64,000 nucleotides of DNA from Oleiphilus messinensis (GTDB lineage Bacteria; Pseudomonadota; Gammaproteobacteria; Pseudomonadales; Oleiphilaceae). Every line of letters starts with the position of its first letter. The first letter of the stretch is position 1. The stretch covers positions 5,630,501 to 5,694,500 of the forward strand of contig NZ_CP021425.1 in the NCBI RefSeq assembly GCF_002162375.1, read 5' to 3'. The notes beneath the pieces are model-generated. The model did not search any database. It was not told the origin of the DNA and was given only the letters and a program-made list of their open reading frames with translations. The position numbers and the translations under genes are program-made. Of this stretch, positions 37,844-46,300 are shown piece by piece.

Positions 37844-38620
37844 TTAAATAAGCTCCTCGTTTCTTAGCGTCAGCACCTCATAACCATCCGCGGTAACGGC
37901 CACGGTATGCTCCCATTGTGCAGATAATTTTTTATCACTCGTGACAACCGTCCACCCATCTTTCTTCAATTTAACCTTGGACTTACCTTGATTAATCATG
38001 GGTTCGATTGTAAACACCATTCCTTCCTGCAGCACTAGACCCTTACCAAGTTGGCCATAATGCAGTACCTGCGGCTCCTCATGCATTTGTCGTCCAATTC
38101 CGTGTCCACAATACTCGCGAACGACAGAATAGCCATTTTTCTGCGCGTGCCTTTGAATGGCGTGACCAACATCACCAAGCGTAGACCCCGGTTTTACACT
38201 TCGTATTCCTTCCCACATTGCCTCGTAGGTTTTACCGACCAAACGCCTGGCGACCGGAGGCACCTCACCAATCATATACATCTTGCTGGAATCAGCGATG
38301 AATCCGCCCTGCTCCAATGTGATATCAATGTTTACGATATCTCCGGATTTCAGCTTTTGACTAGTTGATGGAATCCCGTGACATACGACATGGTTCACGG
38401 AGCTATTCAGAACATACTGATACCCATACTGGCCTTTACTCGCAGGACGCGCACGCAACTGATCGATAATATACCGCTCCGTCAGGTCATTTATGTCCAT
38501 TGTTGAGACGCCAATCTCGATCAAGCCGTCCAGGTATTCAAAAACCGAAGCCAAAAGCCGACCGGACTCGCGCATGATCTTTAGCTCTTCAGCACTTTTC
38601 AGTTTTACGCTACTCACCAA
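37844..38620 (-). CDS. map: type I methionine aminopeptidase
   Basis: 258 residues. Removes N-terminal Met from nascent proteins. Metal and substrate ligands are all present in order: His in VVCHGIPS, Asp in NIDITLEQ, Asp in FIADSSKM, His in CGHGIGRQMHEEP, Glu in FTIEPMI and Glu in QWEHTVAV. Its start overlaps the end of the ParD-like gene by 11 bases. That genetic pairing differs from the usual map next to rpsB, so this is probably an additional, non-essential paralogue. Confidence 0.93.
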   Translation of the reverse strand: MVSSVKLKSAEELKIMRESGRLLASVFEYLDGLIEIGVSTMDINDLTERYIIDQLRARPASKGQYGYQYVLNSSVNHVVCHGIPSTSQKLKSGDIVNIDITLEQGGFIADSSKMYMIGEVPPVARRLVGKTYEAMWEGIRSVKPGSTLGDVGHAIQRHAQKNGYSVVREYCGHGIGRQMHEEPQVLHYGQLGKGLVLQEGMVFTIEPMINQGKSKVKLKKDGWTVVTSDKKLSAQWEHTVAVTADGYEVLTLRNEELI

Positions 38621-38816
38621 CGGCCTTCCTTAAATCAACTTCGGCCAGTTTCATCTGTTCGCGCATGATGTCTGTAAACGTCATGCTGGGATTCGCCTCA
38701 GCGAGCATGCCAACCTTTATCCAAAACTCAGCCTGAGCATTAATAGAGCGCACCATAACTGAACTAGCCTTACGAACTTCCTCATGAAGTTCGTCATTAA
38801 TTTTAACAATTCCCAT
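38610..38816 (-). CDS. ParD-like family protein
   Basis: 68 residues from the ATG at 38816, which has GGTGG just upstream. GIVKINDELHEEVRKASSVM then RSINAQAEFWIKVGMLAE is the ribbon-helix-helix-like pattern of the ParD-like family (PF11903). It overlaps map by 11 bases, so the two are translated together. ParD-like proteins are DNA-binding antitoxin relatives; no ParE toxin is adjacent. It may regulate the operon. Its relation to Map is unknown. Confidence 0.78.
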   Translation of the reverse strand: MGIVKINDELHEEVRKASSVMVRSINAQAEFWIKVGMLAEANPSMTFTDIMREQMKLAEVDLRKAVGE

Positions 38817-39074
38817 AGCACCACCAATATACACTTCGTATATGGATCATATACTCCCAATAACAAACTGACAATCTTTTCCACCAAAAACACAGATCAT
38901 GTAGACAACAAAGTGAAGGGCAACACATTTAAGGCTTAAATGCAGGGCACAAGGAAAGACAGGATCACGCCACGGCAGGCAACAACATCAAGCACGATAC
39001 CGGTGGGTGCGTAAAGATTTTGAAATAAACGTTGAACACGGATATTCCTGAAATAGATCCGTGAACTGTAAGCT

Positions 39075-39105
39075 CGAAATTCTCTACTTTTAACCATCAA
39101 AATGG
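39075..39105. repeat. dispersed intergenic repeat, copy 1
   Basis: CGAAATTCTCTACTTTTAAC followed by CATCA, shared with copies at 39834 and 40729. The reverse strand contains GTAG, as REP sequences do, but no strong hairpin is seen. The remaining bases of 38835-39190 show no gene. Confidence 0.7.
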
Positions 39106-39192
39106 TTTAGTTTGCATTATCGTATTTTTAGTGATGCAAGCCTATCAATAGTGCCCGTAACAAGAGCATCAATGCATTATCTGTCATCTGAC

Positions 39193-39612
39193 TCAATCTA
39201 ATCGCTTAAAGCTACCAGCTAGTGCTGGATAATTAAAATAATCTGTGTGACGTTTCACTTTTCCATCAACTATATGGAGAACCGATACACCGCGCGAAGC
39301 ATATTTAACCGTACCTTCTTCTCCCATATCAACACGACTGGCTGGAACTATACCCTTACTTGAAACAATAAGAACCACTCGATCATTTGAAACATAATTA
39401 TCCGTAAAATGGATCTCTACTTCTCCAAGGAGGTTAGCCTCCATAAAACTGAGAAATGTTTCTAATTCATCTATCTGAGGAGGAATGCCGAACTCATGGG
39501 GTGCTGAAGGATCTTCAAATACCATATCCGGAAAGGCGATGCTTCGAACAATATCGTGTTCACCAGAATAAAGCGCTTGGTAATATTTTACAGCTAAATC
39601 AATTTGAGTCAT
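39193..39612 (-). CDS. SnoaL-like/NTF2-fold protein
   Basis: 139 residues from the ATG at 39612, with GGAGA upstream. IDLAVKYYQALYSGEHD, FPDMVFEDPSAPHEFG, VEIHFTDNYVSNDRVVLIVS and LHIVDGKVKRHTDYFNY follow the cone-shaped NTF2-like pattern of SnoaL proteins. These are often small enzymes or ligand-binding folds; no reaction can be named. It is flanked on both sides by copies of the dispersed repeat. Confidence 0.75.
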   Translation of the reverse strand: MTQIDLAVKYYQALYSGEHDIVRSIAFPDMVFEDPSAPHEFGIPPQIDELETFLSFMEANLLGEVEIHFTDNYVSNDRVVLIVSSKGIVPASRVDMGEEGTVKYASRGVSVLHIVDGKVKRHTDYFNYPALAGSFKRLD

Positions 39613-39833
39613 TTTAGATTCTCCAATTGCCAACAAAGCGATGGCATATCACAACACAAAACACAAACAACACAAAGGGTGTAGATCTATTTACTCCTCA
39701 AGCTGCCTGATAGCTCGTTGCTGCGCTTACAACATTATCCCAGAACAAATCAAATTTTGATTCGACATACAAGTAATGCCTGTCACTGTGAATAGAGGAG
39801 GAGCCGAAGAAAATGCCTGTCCAGGAAAAAACA

Positions 39834-39873
39834 CGAAATTCTCTACGTTTAACCATCAGAACGGATGAAACTG
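39834..39873. repeat. dispersed intergenic repeat, copy 2
   Basis: CGAAATTCTCTACGTTTAAC then CATCAGAACGGATGAAACT. It matches copy 3 over about 40 bases with few changes and copy 1 over the first 25. Confidence 0.75.
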
Positions 39874-39911
39874 AAAAACCATAATATTCACAGAATACTG
39901 ATTTTTAGGCA

Positions 39912-39941
39912 CAAAAAAAGGCAAGCCATGACAGCTCACCT
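39912..39941 (-). terminator. rho-independent terminator of the cold-shock gene
   Basis: On the minus strand GGTGAGC pairs with GCTTGCC (two G-U pairs) across TGTCATG, followed by seven T residues. It lies about 25 bases after the stop codon of the cold-shock gene. Confidence 0.8.
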
Positions 39942-39963
39942 TTTTGTAAGAACTCGTGAGCTA

Positions 39964-40173
39964 TTAGATAGCTACAATATTCTCAGCCTGAGGGCCTTTT
40001 TGGCCTTGGGTTACAGTGAACTCAACCAATTGACCTTCAGCTAATGTTTTAAAACCTGAACTGACAATTGCACTGAAATGAGCAAATACGTCTGGGCCAC
40101 TCTTCTGCTCAATAAAACCAAAACCTTTAGATTCGTTGAACCATTTTACGGTACCAGTAGTTGTATTAGACAT
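39964..40173 (-). CDS. cold-shock domain protein (CspA family)
   Basis: 69 residues: a single cold-shock OB fold that binds single-stranded RNA and [21 protein letters not shown] includes RNP1 (KGFGFI), and DVFAHFSAI includes RNP2. Length and C-terminus (GPQAENI) are standard. It ends in a clear terminator. The region upstream is long and gene-free for about 270 bases, compatible with the structured leader usual in these genes, though no cold-box was identified. Confidence 0.95.
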   Translation of the reverse strand: MSNTTTGTVKWFNESKGFGFIEQKSGPDVFAHFSAIVSSGFKTLAEGQLVEFTVTQGQKGPQAENIVAI

Positions 40174-40442
40174 AATAAATATCCTGTATATAAAAGTATA
40201 AGAATGCCTTCGCGAGGCACGAATAAGCGGGAAATATAAATTGAAATTTAGAATCTACAGGACGAAGAACTACAAAGATTACAACGAAATGGAGGTAATA
40301 AAAACATACTTACTTTCAAGCTGCCACCATCGTATAGGCCAAACGAAGTAAAGTCAAACTATTTCTCAGGCATCGAGACGGCATCGCGGACAGACACGCC
40401 TATCGCCCAACAGCAAAAAGGGATTTAGCCAAAACTTATATC

Positions 40443-40634
40443 GTGATCAAATTGAATCCGAATGAAGCAGCGAACTTGCATTCCTCGAATCGGGGCAATA
40501 TACCAGAGCACCTTCCGACCATTCTTTGTCGTTTGGGTTTAGGCAGTCAAGACTGGATAACCCGATCAATGCAATTTGAATCAATCTACGAGCGGCAGTA
40601 TTCAAAGCAAAGACTTATATCCGTCGCTGCCTAA
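40443..40634 (+). pseudogene. C-terminal remnant of a RAYT (REP-associated) transposase
   Basis: The frame encodes SSNRGNIPEHLPTILCRLGL then SQDWITRSMQFESIYER, matching the C-terminal 'R/DKRGAI-PP-L-RLG--W----FE' pattern of REP-associated Y1 transposases. The catalytic N-terminal part is absent. It lies among three copies of a short dispersed repeat containing GTAG. Confidence 0.5.
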
Positions 40635-40728
40635 GCACGCCAATCTTTCTAAATCCATTTCGGATTCTCTTTCAACGACGGCGAAGAATGGCTTTCGTCT
40701 TCAATTTGACAATTACCTCACGGATAGT

Positions 40729-40767
40729 CGAAGTTCTCTACTTTTAACCATCAGATTGGATGAATCT
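40729..40767. repeat. dispersed intergenic repeat, copy 3
   Basis: CGAAGTTCTCTACTTTTAAC then CATCAGATTGGATGAATCT. The rest of 40635-40860 holds no gene that I can support. Confidence 0.75.
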
Positions 40768-40860
40768 CCGATATCGCATTTGCAAAGTACCGAATTTTAC
40801 GGATTTGAGTTTAAAATTTGATGCGGCATTTGATTGATACCTGTCCTTGCAGTGCGCGAT

Positions 40861-42108
40861 TCACATTCGAGTACTTCGCTCTATCCCATAAACTTCAATA
40901 GATGAGTGAGGGGAAGGACTGAACAACAGTGTTAATGGAGTATCAACCATGGGTAGTGCAGATTGACCCAACCATGCATGTGCCTGAGTGATGCTAGATA
41001 TGGTCTGCTGCCCAAGATGTTGTCCGGTTTCTAAATCAATGATTTCAACACTCCCGGATGTTTTATCCAGCAATAATGTGAGCTTTTCACTGTTCGAAAT
41101 TAGTGGGGGGGATGAGGCAGCCACCTGTCCACCCGCGATAAATTGGAATGGTTCAATTTGGTATATTCCCCACTTGCGTTGTTTGCCCCGGCTCGTAAGT
41201 TCTACGATGCGATTGTTCTCCCAGCTAATCGCTTCTTGTTTTTCTTTTGACCCAGGCCAACGATTAATCTCTTTACCTGTTTTGGTATCAATCAATATGT
41301 TGTGATTTTCGGCTTTGACCAATAACCGCTTATCATCCGGAGATAATTCAACCGATAGGCTCGGTATTTCAATAAATTGAGCTTCTTCTGGGTGAGCAAA
41401 GGAAGCGATGATCACAAAATCTTGATCGAATGGTGTTGTAGAAAAATAATCCGTTCCAACTGATACATTGCTGGTAAACGCCCAATCAACGGAATACTTT
41501 TTATTTATTGGGCTATTTAATGAATAGTTCCAGTTATTAGTGTCACGATTCCAAATACATCCATTTACCATCACATATTGGCCATTGTTGGATATCGCAA
41601 TTTCAGGCTTGGCGAGCTGCAAACAGTGTTTAGCTTGTTCTGCATAGTCGAATATTTTTGTAGCCTGAGTCAGGTTATCAATAACATGTATTTGATTATC
41701 AAAGACAAGCGTATTAGTCCCACCTGTCAATTTGGCGGAGAGCAGGTAGCCTGCATGCTCTGGTAAATCAAAACGTCCCATTAAGTTAAAATTAGAGAGT
41801 TCTCGTCGTTCCATTACTCGTTTTTCACAAGCCGGGAGGCATTCTGTATTCGAAGCGTGCTTCGGTAACGTTTCGATAACTTGTATAAGTGCCTCTGAAC
41901 CTTTTACGTCATAACTCTTCGAAAAAATATACCCACTTTTATAGGGTGAGTGGATTGTCGAAGTGTGAATAAGCTTCACCTGTTCAAGTGCGTGAGCAGA
42001 ATGATATTTGTTAAGTTCCCTATTCGGAGTGCCACAGGAGCTCACCAAAGTGGTAAATAGAATGACAAATAGCGCTTTACTTAGGGGGCGTAGCAGAAAT
42101 AAAGCCAT
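40861..42108 (-). CDS. lipoprotein with WD/beta-propeller-like repeats
   Basis: 415 residues. A signal peptide ends in the lipobox LVSSC, so the mature protein should be lipid-anchored. Repeating strand units such as ILIDTKTGKEINRWPG and VEIIDLETGQHLGQQ suggest a YVTN/WD-type propeller. Its first 32 bases overlap the end of the truncated toxin-like gene at 42077, so they once formed a unit. By position it could be an envelope immunity protein for that toxin, an inference only. Confidence 0.7.
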   Translation of the reverse strand: MALFLLRPLSKALFVILFTTLVSSCGTPNRELNKYHSAHALEQVKLIHTSTIHSPYKSGYIFSKSYDVKGSEALIQVIETLPKHASNTECLPACEKRVMERRELSNFNLMGRFDLPEHAGYLLSAKLTGGTNTLVFDNQIHVIDNLTQATKIFDYAEQAKHCLQLAKPEIAISNNGQYVMVNGCIWNRDTNNWNYSLNSPINKKYSVDWAFTSNVSVGTDYFSTTPFDQDFVIIASFAHPEEAQFIEIPSLSVELSPDDKRLLVKAENHNILIDTKTGKEINRWPGSKEKQEAISWENNRIVELTSRGKQRKWGIYQIEPFQFIAGGQVAASSPPLISNSEKLTLLLDKTSGSVEIIDLETGQHLGQQTISSITQAHAWLGQSALPMVDTPLTLLFSPSPHSSIEVYGIERSTRM

Positions 42109-42661
42109 AAAAATAATCCAGAAAGTCGTTTACCGTGGATACTTTGATTGTGGTCGAACGGTGGTTATTTGGCCCAATTTGAGAGTAGAAGCCCCAAGTA
42201 TATATCCAGAATTGAATTTGATAGGTACCAATGTCAGTATTTGCCAAAGCACTTGCTTCGATGTTGGTCCACGTCGATTTTGCTGACGCACGTACCTGAA
42301 TAGAAGAAGTTAACATTATCCAATGGTCTGGGCCCCACCATGGCCCTTTGCCAACTGAACCTATCGATTTCGCTTTGACAAAAAAGAAAATCGCTCGGCC
42401 CGCTGTATTTTCTCTAGAAGCGAGTTTTAGATCGTTTAATGAGTTCGTAAATACAGTGCTCGCATTATCTTGATTCACAGTCCAATCAGTAGTTTTCAGC
42501 CACTTCGAAATTTCGCTAGGCAATGTGATGCCAGCTGCTGCGTCATCTAATGCGTCGTATCTGGGACTGGTGGTGTTCTTGAGGCTCGCTAGCGCTATCC
42601 AATCAATAGCTTCAATTTTATAGGGTGTCGAAGTCCACGATCCTGCTATTAAAAAATTGAT
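42077..42661 (-). pseudogene. C-terminal fragment of a papain-fold-like toxin
   Basis: An open frame without a convincing start (the only in-frame option is a TTG at 42523) begins at a stop near 42662. IEAIDWIALASLKNTTSP, AAAGITLPSEISKWLKT, GPDHWIMLTSSIQV and VNDFLDYFYGF follow a pattern I recall from C-terminal papain-like domains of secreted polymorphic toxins, where the DHW/NHW His is catalytic. The expected Cys-Gly-Pro segment lies further upstream and is missing, so the fragment should be inactive. The 170 bases upstream show no remaining part. Confidence 0.55.
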
Positions 42662-42834
42662 TTACTGCTGAAATAGCTTTGCTGATGCGATTTGGGTCTC
42701 TGGAGTGTGAGTTCACGGCTGTTTATTTTCCCTATAAACCTGTAATGGTGGCTTAATCCTTTATATTGGCAAGTCATACTGATTGCTGAGCTTCCGAAAC
42801 ACAAGACTACTAAACCCGTTAATTAAAACCGTGA

Positions 42835-43020
42835 ATGGCTTCGCAATTTGATATTTCTCAGGGACAGCAAGGAGACGGATTGGAAGGTTTGACCTTGAGT
42901 GCAATCGAAGAGTTAAAGAAAGCGATGACCGAAGCACGGGAGAGGGTCAAAAATCGTGGCCGAGGAGGTTTTCCGGTGTATGTCGGTAAAGATATTTTAT
43001 GGCGCAGAGGATTCCGATAG
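42835..43020 (+). CDS. possible 61-aa protein
   Basis: A short frame, Gln/Gly-rich at the start (SQFDISQGQQGDGLEG), then an amphipathic helix LSAIEELKKAMTEARERVKN and a basic end. Plausible as a small protein, but there is no ribosome-binding site and no recognised family. The following 330 bases before the helicase gene hold nothing I can identify. Confidence 0.3.
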   Translation: MASQFDISQGQQGDGLEGLTLSAIEELKKAMTEARERVKNRGRGGFPVYVGKDILWRRGFR

Positions 43021-43355
43021 GAAATAACCGGTTTGTTCCAGTACCGTATCGATTTGTACGGCTCTCTGTTGCAATAAGCTCCCATAGCCGATTTAGTCAA
43101 GTGAACATCATTGATGCACGAAAGGGAAACTCAACTCAATCACCCAAAAATGACTATATCGTGGCAATTGGCAAGAGTAGAATATGGCAATTAATTACGA
43201 GATGCACCAATGGGTATTTTTGACTAAACTTAATGGAAATAAAATAACATTCACCCGCGAATGATCTTCCTCGTTCTACATCGCTAATATCTAGAAACAC
43301 CACCTCCATGGAGCAATACTTCATCGAGAGCACAAAATCAGGAGAAGGATATCCC

Positions 43356-46300
43356 ATGAGCATTAAACAACAAATAGAATTTGCCCGTCGGGAACTCTTG
43401 GATATGGGATTGGGCACCAACCCCTTATTAAATTACCGCAGCAATGCCAAGAGCGTGGATATTGTTGACGAAATTGCCAGTCAAACATTTGATATTCTCA
43501 TCAACGAAAACAAGTCGATGTATTTTCTGCCACTACCGGAAGCCTACCGGGAGCTGTATACGGAGAGCCAATCAGAATCAGATACCGACGATAGTCTACC
43601 TCCGCTGGAAACGTATTTAGAAGACAACGTAGGCGTTAATCGACATAAAGATTCGCACTTGCAGACCAAGTTGACTCCTGAGAAGCTGGAAATTTCCTTG
43701 ATAAAAATTGAAAACGAAGCTCATACACTGTTGCAAGAACAAGGCATAGAGGTGCTTTATCTAGCGTTGGGTTTCCTAAAATGGTTTGAGGACAAAAACA
43801 GTGATATACCGTATTATGCTCCATTGATATTGCTACCCGTTGAATTACAACGGACTTCAGCCAAAGCAGCCTTCTCTATTCAATTTACTCAAGCGGATTT
43901 TGGCTCGAACCTAGCACTCGCTGCGAAACTAAAAGGCGAATTTCGGGTTGATTTACCGACGTTTGGAGATGAATTGGACGTTGAACATTACATGCAATCT
44001 GTACGCTCCGCAATCGAAGCACAAGAACGCTGGCAAGTGCTCGACAATCAAATTGCCTTGGGATTGTTTTCGTTTGGTAAATTCCAGATGTACGCAGATT
44101 TGGATGAGGGCAATTGGCCCCAGGGTAAGTCCTTGCTTGACCAGCCATTGCTCAAGGCACTGTTTGAGACCGGTTTTGTAAAAGACACTGAACAACTGGA
44201 AGGACTGCCCAATCATGAGAACGTTCGAGAACCGGAGAAACTGCATCTCGTCAAAGATGCGGATTCCAGTCAAACAAAAGCCATACTTGCCGTTATGGAA
44301 GGCAGTAATCTTGTAATTCAAGGTCCACCAGGTACCGGTAAGTCGCAAACGATTACTAATGTGATTGCGGAGGCCCTTGCCAAAGACAAAAAAGTACTCT
44401 TTGTCGCGCAAAAAATGGCCGCTCTGAAGGTTGTGAAAAAACGTCTGGATGAATCGCATTTAGGCGATGCTGTACTCGAACTACACAGTCATAAAAGTAC
44501 GAAAAAAACGGTACTGGATTCCCTGAAACGGACATTTGAGCAGGGTAAACCTCAAGTGCCAGACCGCCAACAACATTATGAACGTTTAACGATGGTCCGG
44601 GGGCAGCTTGATCAATACGTCAATACGATTACAAAGCCCATTTTGCAGTCGGGCTTAGACTATATCGGAGCGCTTGGGCATTATCTGGATTTGCAGCAAG
44701 AAGAGGATTATCGTCGTTATCCACAGCTATCTTTTGATATGTTAAGGGATTGGGATTCTATCCAGTTGGCGGAAGCTGAACGGGGGCTTATTGCCGTTAA
44801 GGAGCATATTGACAGTTACGGTATTCCGTCTGAGAATCCGTACTTTGTAAGTACACGTACCGCCCTTTCACCGATAGAACAACAGAGAATCGAGCGGAGC
44901 GTAGCGGATTGCAAGCAAACCCTCGAAGACATTACCAGACTTGCACAACAACTAAGCCAGGAGATTGGATTAGACAAAAGCAAGACCTTGCATGATGTAG
45001 ACAATTTATATCAAACATCACTTAGAGCACTGCAAGCGCCCAAATTAGCCGGCGTTAATCTGGCCGCGGATGCCTGGCAACAGCACAGGAATAGCGTACG
45101 ACAGCTCATCACCGACGGCCAGTCAATGACTAGAATCTTTACCGAATACAAAGATCGTTTCATCACACAAGCGTTTACTGCGGTAATGGTGGAAATCAAA
45201 CAGGGTTTGGTTGGTCGCGTTGATAAGTGGTGGCGTATTTTCTCTCCTCGCTATTGGAAGGCCAAATCAGCTCTACAGGCATACGTTACTCGTGGACTGA
45301 CCGGTAAACCAATACAGTGGCTGGAGTGGGTGGATGATTTACTGCGATACCAGACGAGTTATCAAGCGTACCAAGAGTTACAGACTCTTGGTCAATCTTT
45401 ATTCGCTGACCAGTGGCATGGCAAGGACTCGGACTGGAAAGCTCTGGGTGAACTATCAGAATGGGTGCTTTCTTTATATGATGATATCGCTGACGCTAAA
45501 GTTGATGCGGGCATCATCAAATTTCTCTCAAAGGCACCCACCCTCTCGGGCTGGAAAGCACAGCTTGCGATACTAAACGACGCAATTGAGGCATTGAGCG
45601 CACAATTAACCGAGCTTTATGAGCTTGTTCAGGTTCAAGCCACAGCAGGCACTCTTGAGCATAAAAATATCGATCTGCAAGACTTGTCAGAGCTACTGGC
45701 AGGCTGGCAGAATGTTGAAAAACTCTATGAAGCGTCGCGCTATAACCAAATTCAAGAAATATTGCGGGCTGTTGGGTTGTCAGAAATAATCCCGCTTGCC
45801 GCAGAATGGCACCTGCCAACTGAGTGTCTGTTGCCGACTTTAAAGGCTTCTTACTACGCTGGTTTGGTTAACGATGCCTATAACGCAAACCCGTGCATTC
45901 AGCAATTTGACAGGGTGCATCACGAGCGTTTAATTCAGGAATTTCGCCACCTTGATGGGGCGCTGTTCGACTTCGCGAAAGAAGCATTGGTAAGTCATTT
46001 GCACACCAAATTGCCCAACTATAACGCCCCAGGGGAAATGGATTTGTTGCGTAGAGAATTTACCAAGAAACGGCGCCATATTCCCATTCGCCGCCTGTTA
46101 AGCGAAGCCACCGCGGTTATTCAGCAAGCCAAGCCAGTTTTCATGATGAGCCCGATGTCCGTAGCGACATATTTACCTCCGGGAAAAGTGGAGTTTGATT
46201 TGGTGATATTTGATGAAGCCAGTCAAATCCCGGCACCCGATGCCCTTGGGGCGATTGCACGCGGGAAACAAGTGATAGTGGTCGGAGACAGTAAACAGAT

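Noticed and set aside
39075-40767. Repeats considered as integron attC sites flanking cassettes.
   Set aside because: No RYYYAAC/GTTRRRY core pair or attC-like imperfect palindrome is conserved among the three copies, and no integrase is nearby.
40576-40821. An 81-codon plus-strand frame overlapping the RAYT remnant.
   Set aside because: It runs across repeat copy 3 and has no family pattern; the RAYT-like frame explains the first part better.
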